A DNA stretch of 64,000 nt from Siphonodentalium dalli (GCA_032622095.1 CP136066.1:42793835-42857834); one strand, 5' to 3'; positions 35,265 through 46,632 are shown, counted from the stretch's first letter. The notes: a model not told the origin generated them from the sequence alone. Translations and numbers: made by a program.

Positions 35265-38200
35265 CTGTAAATTGAAAATAAATACGTGAAAATATCAAAT
35301 AAGCAGCAACTCTATATTAAAATCAATAAATGAAGATGAACTGAAGTAACTCTATATAGCACATGTATTATAATTATAAGCCACATTCAAATTGTGAATC
35401 TGATTGGTAAACACTTTTAAATCTACGCTCCTAAATCACCAACTATAAACAAAATCAAGCCTCAAAAATTTAAAACTGTTGGCTGACTCCTTTGCATTTT
35501 TTTGCACGTATATTTGGTAACCAAGTTGTCGAAAAATAAAATAAATTATTTGCCAATCGGTTTCAAACAAGTATACCATAAAAATTGTAAACTCAGACGG
35601 TCACATGTAAATGGAGAGAGCGAAGAACTAAAGAACAGAATGACATTTTGTAAACGGTATTATATAATTATTTCTCCAATAAAAACATAAAAAAGCAAAA
35701 ACAAAAACATGCTGTTTGTGAACCATCAGTCGATGCTTCTTTTTATCCGGGCAAACCGAAAAAAAATTGTAAGATAATAACTACATATATCGTCCAATCA
35801 GCCAGACTCCAGAGCAATATAGAATAAGGTGGTACAAGAACGACTTAATTCAATCGACGAATTTCTGAAAATTAAAAAAGCCTTTTGCACCTGCCTATTG
35901 TTATGACCTCCCTAAGATCTATATTTGATCTATCTGTGGCGCAAATAAATTTAGCAAAATTATGTCAACGTCGAGATCAAGACAACGTTACCAGCAACTG
36001 ATAAATTACAGTAACTATTCTTAGACAACATCATATATATTGCCGCTAGCGGTACGAAAGTAGGCCAGAAACCCACACGTACGATGCATATGTCAGGAAC
36101 GTGTGCGCCAGTCAAATGTATGCATAAATGTAAGTTTGTTTGGTCACCCTTCCCCTACACGGCCCATAGATAAATGTTTCAATGCACATTTGTATGTAAA
36201 ATGACCGCATATATATGTATGTATTTGGGTAATAAACATTATATATATATATATATATCATTGTTTCTACAATAAAAACATAAAAAACATGCTGTACCTC
36301 TGTCGACGGTTTCACTTTGCGAACCATGAGACGATGCTTCTTTTTGGAGCGAGATGCGGGAGCAATGGGCGCGATTGGATTCCCATCCTCGTCAACATCG
36401 ATATTTCCAGTATCTTCGTCAATATATTCATCATCGTTTTTGGCATATTCGTCCCGGTTCGTTCTGTTCCGGTATTTGCATTGACGATACCAGAAACACA
36501 CAGAGAACCCGAGGAAGATCCCCAAGACTGCCCCATACGCCGCTGCTAAACCGATTTTCAATCCGATGTTATCCGAAATGGATCTGTAATTTGCAGAAAC
36601 GGCTGAAAATAGAGAGTAAAATCACGATTCAGGGGTTATCATTAGTATCATCAGGTGTAGTCCAAGTCTTCTCGTACTAAAATCAGCTAAGATATTGCGA
36701 TGGTGAGATGCTGTTTTTACAGCATCTCGCCATCCCAACATCTTAGCTGATTTTAGTACGAGAAGACTTGGACTACATCAGGGGCAGTATAGAGGCCACT
36801 GTTAAAAGTAGCCCAGCCACCCCCCCCCAATTTCTATTCTAAATGTTCCCAATTCATAAAGATGATTTGTATGAGAATTCCAAATATTAACTTAAATGTT
36901 TGTCAACTAGAAGTGGCCAGTTGATGAATTAGTACAAACACTAGTCTACTCAACTATATTTCATTCCTCACTGACAGCTAGAATTATGACAATGCATTGA
37001 TTTAAACCTTTCACATTTTTATTGAAAATTTTACTTCATACTATTGTTGTGTGTCATTTATTCTCAATGGTATAGACCCATTTCCCTTTCTTAATCAGGG
37101 TATGATAATCACTTCCATACAATTCACAGTGCAAATTGTGATAGCTTTCGCTTGAATAATATCTATGAAACATGTGAATTCATTGCTTCATCATGAGGGA
37201 GGCATAACTAGATTCTTAGTTTACGAAGGACATGAGCTCATGTGGCCAATGCTGCCTCGTCTCCATTATCCGATGGTTTTTCAGGAATAGGATGCTTTTT
37301 TAAGAGGGCTTTTTCGCAACAACAAAAATCAGATATAGAACCATGCGACTACGTCAACATTTGAGGTACTACGTCATCAATATATGCGCACGTTTTAATT
37401 ATAACGGTGATGTCATAAGATTCATAACGGGTAGAATATCAATTCCTTTGATTTGTGTAATAACACATCATGTATATAAATGCAGAGGCTCAGGTAATTA
37501 GTTTTGTTGCATCAAGTTGATGCCGACAATTCATTGGCACAGGATTTTCGCAAATTTTCAGGAGGCTCCAGTCATGTATAGGACATAGGTGTTCAGAAAA
37601 GACACAAACTTAACTATAAAAGTAAATCAGTGGCATAAAATGGTTTTAACCATAGCTTCTAGGATGAATTGAGATATCTGCGAGGGTGACAGCATTACCG
37701 TGCAGCCCCACCATAATTGATTGATTGATTGATAAATTGCACAAAACGTATTTGACATAAAGAAAAACTGATATCTGAAGTATTTGGTCACAGACCGGAT
37801 CTAAATCAACATAATTATATACACTATGTACACACATTCGTCCATTATTTTTCATTCCATATACGTAGACATATGCGTGATTATATATAGCCAGTAATCA
37901 GTAATGCCCGATGTTTGCTCATAACAATTGATATAAAGAAAAACTAATATCTGAAGTATTTGGTCACAAACTAGACCAAGTCTTCTCGGTCCACAACAGC
38001 TTGGATATCGGCTGGGTGATGTTGTTTTGGACCGAGTCCCGCGCCGTTGCTCTTCTATAACGGACTTTTATTCAAAAGAGTACTACATATGTATACACGT
38101 GGAGCACGGGCATCCACGTAAGCCCCTGAATGTGATTAATAATCTGACATGTCCCGATTAATCTGTCTTCAAAATGATATTTCGTTTACCGTGATAGAAA

Positions 38201-41200
38201 AAGGTATAGTGCAGATATGGTCGTTTAATGTATTGTTTACATGCATTTTCTGATTGCTCGACAAATCAAAATTATCTTGAAACAATTTAAGGCTTTGTTT
38301 TCTTATAAATCTCGTTGATTTGACATTTAACGGACCTCTGATATATGCATGTTTTATATCATCATGCTTGGGAAAAGCTACTCTCTATGTTCATATACAC
38401 AAAGGTTCAATTTGACCTAATCCGATGACAAACAAGCAAGATAACTCCTGACCACGGTAAAGTCCGTTATAGAAGAGTAAAGGGGTGGGACTCGGTCCAA
38501 AACAGCATCAAACCAACCGATATCCAAACTCACAGACCGGATTGGGCGAGAAAACTCGGTCTACTCACAGACCGGATTTAAAATCAACATAGAACGGGGA
38601 TTCATTATAAGACAGATAGGTTATTGTAGTCCAGCAAGGGCTGCAACTCATGCAAGTTCCGTCGACCGACATATTCGAACTTAACATGATCTTTCTTGTG
38701 ATTAAACCTTTACCCAACAGAAGGGCCATGTGCCAATGCATTCTCTTATATATGCGAGTCGACCATAGGTCGCCTCGCATATATAAGAGAATGCATTGGC
38801 TTAACACATTAAAAATTATAAAATTGTTAAAGAATGTAAGAAAAAATGGTAAAAAGTGTTAAAAAAAGATTTTTTTTAGGCCAATGCATTCTCTTATATA
38901 TGCGAGGCGACCTATGGTCGACTCGCATATATAAGAGAATGCATTGGCACAGGGCATAACTGTAACTATCACAATGTGGTCAATTAGCCGGTTCCAATGA
39001 TATCCATATTTGTATGGTTCTATTGAGACAGACCGAAGATATTTTAGGCTGTTGAAGCTTTATTTGGCCGGTTTTGGCCGGTTTGTTGGGTAAAGGGTTA
39101 AACCAAATACCAAGTCGATCGAAAAACTAATATTATAGTTATCAACCGGGAAAAAAACGGACAGACCACTGGACGTACGGACAAACTGTTTACATAATTC
39201 GACCCAACGTTGGCCAATTTTGTTGGAATTGTGTACCTCATACTATTGTTGATTGACAACATTTTGCATAAATCCAGCCAAAAAAGCAACCAAATCGCTC
39301 ACAAAGTCACTGAAATCGTGAAATTTCGAGTTGGGACCTTCACCCATGCACAGTGAAGTACATTATTAAGAAACATATAATAACAAAGAAATATGTTTCC
39401 TGTGTTATTTTTTCGATTTTATAAGGTTAAAAACGTTCCCAGGTTTTGTACTGGTGGAATATGATCTCTACGGGTGTTAGCCAGAGTAGAGATTCATGGC
39501 ACGATCTCACGTAAGCTATGAACGGAGTAGTATGTTGATGGATAAGAGTAATGTAAATAGAATACAAATTGCGAAATTGAGTACAATTTTGATCGGTTGT
39601 TGGAGCTGAAACGAGCTATATTTCAGTTTGAATACCAACATAAGAACGTAATTTCTTCATCGATATTCAACGCGTAGCAAAAAATTTGTATCCTGTTAGT
39701 GATTTAAGCATGCCCATTTGGGCCATTTTAAGTTGGGCTATAATTCTATCTTAATGGATTTGTTAGATGTGAACACACGTTTTGGGTTGAATGGTGTATC
39801 AGGAAATAAAGTTTGATATATGTTGGTGGAGGCCGAACTAAGCTGTGGTACAGAATAAAATGGTCAGGGCCATAACTTCGAAAGTTTATCGACGAATGAA
39901 TCTTTTTAGTCAACATATCGCGCAAATAGGCTCATAAATCAACGTATACTAATCATATATGTTCATAGTAAACCTATACTAATCATATAGGTTCATAATA
40001 AACCTATACTAATCATATAGGTTCATAATCGACCTATACTAATAATATAGGTGCATAATCGACCTATACTAATCATATAGGTTCATAATCGACCTATACT
40101 AATCATATAGGTTCATAATCGACCTATACTAATCATATAGGTTCATAATCAACCTATACTAATCATATAGGTTCATAATCGACCTATACTAATCATATAT
40201 GTTCATATAGTCGACGTATACTAATCATATATGTGCATAATCGACCTATACTAATAATATAGGTTCATAATCGACCTATACTAATCATATAGGTTCATAA
40301 TCAACCTATACTAATCATATAGGTTCATAATCGACCTATACTAATCATATAGGTTCATATAGTCGACGTATACTAATCATATAGGTGCATAATCGACATA
40401 TACTAATAATATAGGTTCATAATCGACCTATACTAATCATATAGGTTCATAATCAACCTATACTAATCATATAGGTTCATAATCGAGCTATACTAATCAT
40501 ATAGGTTCATATAGTCGACCTATACTAATCATATATGTGCATAATCGACCTATACTAATACTATAGGTTCATAATCGACCTATACTAATCATATAGGTTC
40601 ATAATCGACATATACTAATCATATAGGTTCATAATCGACCTATACTAATCATATAGGTTCATAATCAACCTATAATAATCATATATGTTCATAATCGACC
40701 TATACTAATAATATAGGTTCATATAGTCGACGTATACTAATCATATAGGTGCATAATCGACCTATACTAATCATATATGTTCATATAGTCGACCTATACT
40801 AATTATATAGGTTGATAGTCCGGAGACTGGGGTAAGTGGTGATATAGTGTCACATGGCTGCTGTTGCTGAATCTGCTGGTACGAATCCTGACCGGCTTTG
40901 TCAGAAGATAAGACATAAGGTGCTTACATATATGTGACCCGCCATATCAAATCCAGTCGTAAGTCGGGATTATTTTTACCCTGTGCCAATGCATTCTCGG
41001 GGAATAGGTCGCCTCGCATATATAAGAGAATGCATTAGCCTAACAATTTTTTATCATTTTTTTTAAATAAATGTTTCTTACAATTTTTAGGACATAAAAT
41101 AAAAAAACATCCATTACCCTGCAGGGAGCCCCACACATATATAGAAGTGTCGTCTGCTCATGTTTGTCTGGGGCTCTGTATGGGAGAAATTATAAAATTG

Positions 41201-42078
41201 TTAAAGAATACAAGAAAAAATTATTACTAATCATATAGGTTCATAATCAACCAATACTAATCATATAGGTTCATAATCAACCAATACTAATCATATAGGT
41301 TCATAATCAACCAATACTAATCATATAGGTTCATAATCGACCAATACTAATCATATAGGTTCATAATCAACCAATACTAATCATATAGGTTCATAATCCA
41401 CCTATACTAATCATATAGGTTCATATAGTCGACCTATACTAATCATATAGGTTCATAATCGACCATTACTAATCACATAGTAGCATATTGGATTATATGA
41501 TTCTGAAATTTCCGAGAGAATGTGATTTGGGGGGCTAACCCCGTGATGGTCGAATAGACCGAGAGGTCTATTCCTTCACCCCTCTGAAATAAGCCGAATG
41601 TGGACCTATATACGTTAACCGTTTAATGGCGTGGGCTACAGTAAAAACACATTTTAAAGATATTACATGTGGTAAGTCGTGATTTGGTTTATTCGTGTTA
41701 TTGTCCGCCCATAATGAACTTATAGCAAGTTATTATGAGTCGATAATGGCACTAAAACACTCTCATTTTCCGTTCATTATGAACTCAAAAGGAAGCGATT
41801 CTTTACGCCGATTATGAACCTAAAACAAGTACTATTATAAGCCGATAACGTACTTATTTTCTGGAGAACAGGCTGTTATATTGCTCAGTGGATGTTTACA
41901 TCTATACATAGATACACAAAGGCCTATAACCGAAGTAAAAATATTTTTTTCCAAAATATTTGAGGTTTCTAGCTATTACATAACACTCACCTGCATGTAC
42001 ATAGCCGGTAAAGGACGAAATCACAACGAAAAGTAGAAACACGACTGAATTTCCATCCATCTTGCGGAATTTCGCCAT
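34932..42078 (-). CDS. Three-exon gene for a small single-pass membrane protein (join of 42078-41991, 36602-36298, 35264-34932)
   Basis: Seen: three minus-strand open segments join in phase through consensus splice sites. Exon 1 (88 nt) ends one base into a codon at a GTGAGT donor; exon 2 (305 nt) starts after TTTTCAG with the two bases completing an Ala codon and ends on a codon boundary at a GTACAG donor; exon 3 (333 nt) starts after TTTACAG and runs to TGA. The sum is 726 nt, or 241 residues. Layout: signal peptide 1-29, outer segment of about 14 residues, membrane helix about 44-66 rich in small residues (GLAAAYGAVLG), acidic stretch 86-102 (DDEYIDEDTG), basic KKKHR 116-120, then a tail with PVQYV, PVEYV and PVQYV around 151-174. 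Inference: type I membrane protein with a long cytoplasmic tail; the tyrosine motifs could be phosphorylated or bind adaptors. I do not recognise a family. Extra in-phase exons in the 5.4-kb first intron cannot be excluded; they would lengthen the outer part. Confidence 0.72.
35680..35758 (-). pseudogene. Decayed partial copy of the 3' part of exon 2, inside intron 2
   Basis: Reading minus, 35755-35680 repeats the end of exon 2 plus the start of its downstream intron: codons matching K-K-H-R-L-M-V, a deletion removing the KVKPSTE segment and donor, then the intron motif around CAGCATG and a run matching the AATAAAAACATAAAA intron stretch near 36260-36285. The copy is broken and cannot splice as exon 2 does. 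It points to an old local duplication. Confidence 0.6.
36298..36602 (-). CDS. Exon 2: short outer segment, transmembrane helix, acidic and basic juxtamembrane region
   Basis: The acceptor is CTATTTTCAG just above 36602 and the donor is GAG/GTACAG below 36298. Residues 31-131 of the assembled protein lie here. The hydrophobic run from KIGLAAAYG to FSVCFW is followed by WYRQCKYRNRTNR, so positive-inside orientation puts the rest in the cytoplasm. Then come an Asp/Glu-rich patch, a Pro-Ile-Ala patch and KKKHR. Codon use is regular and GC is higher than in flanking intron DNA, supporting real coding sequence. Confidence 0.75.
36656..36777. repeat. 122-bp near-perfect palindrome in intron 1, 54 bp from exon 2
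   Basis: Arms of 58 bp run from TGTAGTCCAAG to a centre CTGTTTTTACAG and back to CTTGGACTACA, with about three mismatches. On the transcribed minus strand it lies just upstream of the exon 2 acceptor and would fold into a long hairpin in the pre-mRNA. Confidence 0.85.
37980..38545. mobile_element. Inverted-repeat element with arms of about 90 bp, in intron 1
   Basis: The left arm, about 37980-38070, holds CAAGTCTTCTCGGTCC, TTTTGGACCGAGTCCC and TCTTCTATAACGGACTT. The reverse complement of these last two blocks is at 38455-38545. The middle (about 390 bp) has no coding sequence. Short direct repeats lie outside: AGTATTTGGTCACA at about 37778 and 37957, and ACAGACCGGAT at about 37793 and 38567. 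No transposase is seen, so it is a non-autonomous element of unknown superfamily. Confidence 0.6.
38706..39097 (-). mobile_element. MITE family 1, copy 5, in intron 1 of the membrane-protein gene
   Basis: It is 392 bp, flanked by TTAA (38702-38705 and 39098-39101). The left end has ACCTTT for CCCTTT. Hairpins are at 38732-38800 and 38880-38948. Confidence 0.85.
39330..39500. repeat. Dispersed repeat with TACTGGTGGAATATGATCTC
   Basis: TCGAGTTGGGACCTTCAC...TTTTTTCGA..TTTATAA...CCAGGTTTTGTACTGGTGG recurs at 54075-54245, in parts at 59700-59760, 54718-54765 and, inverted, at 53820-53850, 58795-58850 and 62020-62065. It is a moderately old interspersed repeat without coding sequence; type unknown. 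Confidence 0.6.
39930..40817. repeat. 30-bp satellite (CCTATACTAATCATATAGG), first block
   Basis: The unit is CCTATACTAATCATATAGG followed by TTCATAATCGA, about 29 copies; every fourth to eighth unit is 32-33 bp with TTCATATAGTCGAC. Each unit has an inner dyad CCTATA/TATAGG. Lies in intron 1 of the membrane-protein gene. Confidence 0.95.
40933..41223. mobile_element. MITE family 2, copy 3, truncated and fused to satellite
   Basis: The left end TGTGACCCGCC, a first hairpin with an internal deletion (40985-41039) and the CCTGCAGGG core are present; the copy stops inside the spacer at AAAAATTATT, where the 30-bp satellite begins at once. The right hairpin and right end are missing. Confidence 0.75.
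41224..41490. repeat. 30-bp satellite, second block
   Basis: About nine units, mostly with CCAATACTAATC and ATAATCAA variants, distinct from the main variant of the first block. It begins directly at the broken end of MITE family 2 copy 3. Confidence 0.95.
41991..42078 (-). CDS. Exon 1: start codon and signal peptide
   Basis: The ATG is at 42078-42076; a second in-frame ATG follows six codons later at 42060-42058. After a basic start (MAKFRK) comes a hydrophobic core (VVFLLFVVISSF) and a small-residue end (YVHA), a typical secretory signal with likely cleavage after Ala29. The exon ends in GCAG followed by the donor GTGAGT. An in-frame codon upstream (TTG) is not a credible start. A TATA-like run lies only about 20 nt upstream of the ATG, too close to call as a promoter. 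Confidence 0.75.
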
Positions 42079-42689
42079 AGGCAAGATGGTATATATTGTA
42101 TATTATGGATCTAAGTTTTTGGCCATTATATTGACAGTGAATGGGATTCATCCCTGCCTTTGTGTTTACACACCGAGCAGTGGGTGTGACGATAATCACA
42201 TTCTATACATTTCATTGAGAACCTATTCATATACACAAATATAACCGTTTATTAACTGTCATGTGTATTCCCCTGTAACGGGAGCACTCAAAGTACTGCA
42301 TTTATTTTTCTCGACCTGATACATTGTATATATGTGATCTTAAATTATTTAAAATTAAGTATCATTGTACAAGCTAACGCTGCTTGCGCTTGGATTTGTC
42401 ATAACATTACATAACCGTACTATATAGACATAATTCGCATAACGAACTACTGAACATATACGAATTACGAATAGCTAATTTACGACTACCAGTATAGTAG
42501 TAAATTTTTCGCCGAATTGACGACTATATGAGTCTGTTTGTGATAAAATAGTGGCGTTCAAACTTCTTGCCACTCGCAGTGAGTTGATATGAGTACGTTT
42601 GCTGTGATTAATTTGTACTTAGTTGTGTAACGTACCCGTACTTCTTAACTCAATTGAATTGTTTTTTGAAAGTTTAAAATTTGTATATT

Positions 42690-42765
42690 CAATAAATGTA
42701 TTGATATCCATTTTTATCATGTGAGATCCTCTATATATGCAATAAAACTATTTGACCTTGACTTC
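42690..42765 (+). mobile_element. Possible LINE-like 3' end
   Basis: GATCCTCTATATATGCAATAAAACTATTTGACCTTGAC resembles a retroposon 3' end with a poly-adenylation word; evidence is only compositional. A comparable tail, AATAATAAAGCATTACTTACTTAC, is at 48509-48532. Confidence 0.3.
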
Positions 42766-43096
42766 TCGAAATCGTAATCGTAACTACGGATATGACACAA
42801 CGATAACTGATAGAAAGTACACAAATTCTAGTGACATAGTACCCTATTCGTAATTCTTATCTGTGGTATAGTTTATTAATCGAAATGTGTACGTATTTCA
42901 GTGAAATATATATATATATAGTTGGGTTGAAATAAATGATAACACCTTTATACATATATATAGTGTTGATATCTTTAGCCGTATGGGTCTGGTCTAATAG
43001 AAAGTTCTTATTGACAATTAAAGACCCATCAAATCTTTAATGTCGTACTATAGCTTTCGGCTATACAGACTTCGTCGGGTACACGAATGAACAATC

Positions 43097-43302
43097 ATTT
43101 GAAAATACACATTGATATACAGACAAACTTGTTTATCGCGTAACTAGGACGTTAACGAACGTTACCTGACACAATTTGGCGCCAAATGAAAAATGGCGGG
43201 AAAACTTACAGGTTTGGCGCCAAATTTTGTCAGGTAACGTTCGTTAACGTCATAGTTACGCGATAAACAAGTTTGTCTGTATATCAATGTGTATTTTCAA
43301 AT
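43097..43302. repeat. 206-bp palindrome with TTTGGCGCC cores
   Basis: Arms of about 90 bp (43097-43187, 43212-43302) match almost perfectly, from ATTTGAAAATACACATTGAT inward through GTTTATCGCGTAACTA and AACGTTCGTTAACG-type blocks to TTTGGCGCCAAAT. The centre is about 24 bp. Confidence 0.9.
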
Positions 43303-43599
43303 AAGAGCATGCGCTGGCACATGATCTGTAATGCTGCACCAGTGCAGCTCCCGTCATGAACCTTGTGAGCCAATGCTTTATCTAATGCTGCACCAGCGCA
43401 GGGTTGAATTTTCCAACCAATATTCGATGAAAACGTATTAGTTTTAAAGAAACAGAGTCGGCAAATGTCATCCTTTCAGTCAAATATAAGACCGAATTGG
43501 CCCCGTAGTTGAGGGGGGATGGCGTCTGCAAACAAATTCCGTACACATCAGGCCTGAAAATAAAAATGCCATCCAACCAGGGATCCACCACCCCCTTCG

Positions 43600-45095
43600 C
43601 GCAAAAGAATAAAATTTCTCCGACAAACTTGGGACCCCCCTCCTTTTTCCAGGATTTTTACACTTATAAATGTTTTTTTTAATAGCATATTGACAATTGA
43701 AACTTTTTAGTCATCGCGCTTAATGCTGACTAATGTATATCTCTCAGTGATAGAGTATTTGATGCAGATACAATTATTTCTCTGTTAACCGTGTAACTTG
43801 ACTAAGATTTTATTTTGCTAATTGGCAAATAAAATTTCAAAGGTCTGACTCACTTCAATTGTACACCTTTGATGATCTTGAGCGCTGGCAACAAATATTC
43901 TCGTAAAATATGTGTTGCCTGCGAATGTTATTGTTCTATCATATTTTGTACACATGCATTTATTTGACCACCCCTATTTTGATGGTCAAATGGGTGGATA
44001 TTTAGAGAGTGTATTCTTCCCTGCTCTATATGGTGCTATTGAAAACTTCTTGATTATATCTGGCTTCAGATCACTAATGGCATTAGAGGTTGAGCAATGA
44101 GCATGTATCACATGCATCAATCTGCATAAATGGGGTCTCTATGGCGTGGATCACATCTAGTTATCTCAGGACAACAGTTCATTATATATTAACAAGGGTA
44201 AGTTTTATATCATAATAATATTTTTTTTGCTATATATATCTCCAGTTAATTATAAATTATTCCCTCAATCCTTATTGACCATGATGTTATATTTGGACTT
44301 GAGACATCGGTTTAATCTAAGGCTAATTAAAAGCACCAAATGGGGGTGGGTCGGTTGGAAATTTAAACTTGGAAACAATAATGGGTGTTCAATGTTAGTC
44401 TATTCATTATATGATAAAGAGCGTGTTTTCACTTCTGCACAAAACATCGAAGCACGCGAAAAGTCGCTCATATACTTTGGTAAGAGGTTTTTTTAAAGTA
44501 TATATATATATATTAAGTTGTTTATCTAATGATTGGCCTTGCGTATAAGTCAGCTACGTGCTAGAAGCCACTTCGGGAATTTGACACTTGGCAACTTTAT
44601 CAATGAGATTCGCAGATGAAAACTGGCAAAAAAATATGTTAATATGACTGCTATTTGATAGAATTGGTATAGCCTACTTCTGATTCAGAAAAGCTTGGTG
44701 AAAGATTACCAGTCAATTTGACACACATACGACTACCAGTTCCAAAGCGCCCTTTATGCTGCGTTGAAAGTTCTCAAGTATCCGTGACGAACTTCACCGA
44801 TTTATCCATAACTGTTCCCTTCGGATGCATATCGCAAACTCGATAATACGTCACGTATGACTGGTACCCTACCCAGTTACGCGCGCTGCTTGGTAAGATA
44901 TCTGTCGGTTTACGCCCAATGTACTTTTACATAAATTTAAATGAACTTGTTCAACCATCACTGCGGATTTGTTAAATGTCATGCCCGCATTTTACTTCCA
45001 TTCAACATGATAGGCTTTATTAATTTGTAGAATAGTTTAAATATTGTTATAAATAGTTGCATTTTCGATCAACGATAAAAAATTATATAACATTT
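43600..45095. other. Unique-looking non-coding DNA
   Basis: An 89-codon frame at 44227-44496 lacks recognisable motifs and a good start context. No repeat longer than 30 bp was noticed. Confidence 0.35.
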
Positions 45096-45099
45096 CCCA

Positions 45100-45425
45100 A
45101 AACGTGTTATTTATCAACATGTTTTTCAACGAAATATGGCCGTATTATCATTTAAGTATCACGAAATTTGGACGTATTACCACTTGATTTTCGAGTTATC
45201 GATCTTCATCCGCAATTTTGTCCGAGACCATCGATTTGACGGCTCTTTTCTGGGCCTTAAATAATTAAATATTTCGAGAAATAACAAAGTTCAAAAATCG
45301 ATATTTGATCACTCTGAGCTTTGATGGGTGGGTTCCTCGACTCGAATCAAAAATTGTTTACCCCATGAAGCCAAAGAAATAGTAATTTCGGAGCATTGAT
45401 TTGGATTATGCATCTTTAAACCATC
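45100..45425. repeat. Inverted relative of the 16.9-17.2 kb repeat and of 9530-9625
   Basis: AACGAAATATGGCCGTATTATC and CACGAAATTTGG are the reverse complement of the region near 17175. Downstream, CTCGAATCAAA...GAAGCCAAAGAAAT matches 9540-9620, so two dispersed repeats adjoin. Confidence 0.5.
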
Positions 45426-45801
45426 AAATCAGTAAAGTCATATCAATGACGTCTCACTGCCAGTAAGTTGTGTCCCCAGATACTTATTTTCCTTTGTTTC
45501 ACACAACCCTCGAAATCATGTACGGCTGGCTACCCGAGGTCTCGTCACCATGAATGTACATCATGCAGTGTTGGGTGCATCAAAGGGTTATTGCTAATAT
45601 GAATATGGAGTGAAGGTTGGACAACTGAATCGTTTTATTTCCATGTCAATCACCACTCGGGTTAATATAGGCTTGTTAATCGGTTTCCGCTTCACGAACC
45701 CTTTTCAAGTTTACGCATTTATTGAATGAACTTACATCTAATTGCACCAAGCATGCAAATGATCGAAGCGCGTCAACGTTTCATACATACCCGTCACGCC
45801 A

Positions 45802-46053
45802 AAGCCTTGAAATAGCGTGTCTGTCATTTGCAGAATGAGGTCCCCAGAGGGTGAATTTAGTGATGCTACCCCGAATAGCGGGCTAGCATCACAAAATTCA
45901 CCCTCTGGGGACCTCATTCTGCTTACACCTCAGCAGAATGAGGTTCCCAGAGGGTGAGTTTGGTGATGCTAGCCCGCTGTGCGGGGTAGCATGACTAAAT
46001 TCACCCTCTCGGGACCTCATTCTGCAAATGACAGACACGCTATTTCAAGGCTT
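45802..46053. mobile_element. Double-hairpin element, GAATGAGG family, copy III, short spacer
   Basis: The outer arms AAGCCTTGAAATAGCGTGTC and the inverse are almost perfect; within them are hairpins 45833-45919 and 45936-46022 separated by only about 16 bp. This is the most symmetrical copy and defines the element ends best. Confidence 0.8.
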
Positions 46054-46173
46054 GGTCACGCCCCGATATCAATGGATTGGCGAGCGGCATACCGGTTTAC
46101 GCTTTAACCATCCCACAATACAAAGACGTATAAACTACCATAACATCTGAAGACGAAAGAAATATGCCCTTAA

Positions 46174-46632
46174 CCCTTTCAGTGCCAGGTGCCGATCTCA
46201 TCGGCCCTAATTTACGGTCTGTAAAATCGGCCCTAAAAAAAATAAAAAAATATTTATTTTGTTTTAAAGATTTTTTTGGGTTGAATTTTTTTGGGGTATG
46301 CTTAAGCACGATATAGCGAATTTAAAAACAAACTGGATAAAACCTTAGGGGCATGTTATAACTCAAAATTATCATCAAGTATTCATAGTAATAATTTTGA
46401 TGCCCATGAAAAACGTAAGATACCCTGGCACTAAACCTACAAAATAAGTCTGCTAAAGAATATAAGAAAAAATTATTAAAATTGTAAAAAATTGTAAAAA
46501 ATTATAACAAATGATGAAGAATTGTTAGGCCAATGCATTCTCTTATATATGCGAGGCGACCTATGGTCGACTCGCATATATAAGAGAATGCATTGGCACA
46601 GGGTATATAGGTTGATACAAAAATCGGAAAGG
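46174..46632 (+). mobile_element. MITE family 3 (CCCTTTCAGTGCC ends, TTAA), copy 1
   Basis: TTAA (46170-46173) precedes CCCTTTCAGTGCC, and the right end GGAAAGGG is followed by TTAA (46633-46636). Inside are TCGGCCCTAATTTACGGTC, an A/T-rich part and one 69-bp hairpin (46529-46597) with half of the shared spacer. Only the right half of the cassette is present. Confidence 0.8.

Noticed and set aside
37230-37335. Possible terminal exon on the minus strand (KKHPIPEKPSDNGDEA then stop)
   Set aside because: Composition looks coding and it lies in intron 1 of the membrane-protein gene, but I cannot find a convincing splice acceptor before it or any homology.
39930-41490. CRISPR-like regular repeat
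   Set aside because: Units are contiguous without unique spacers, and the DNA is eukaryotic.
44227-44496. 89-codon plus-strand frame
   Set aside because: Starts at a weak codon in A/T-rich DNA and lacks motifs.
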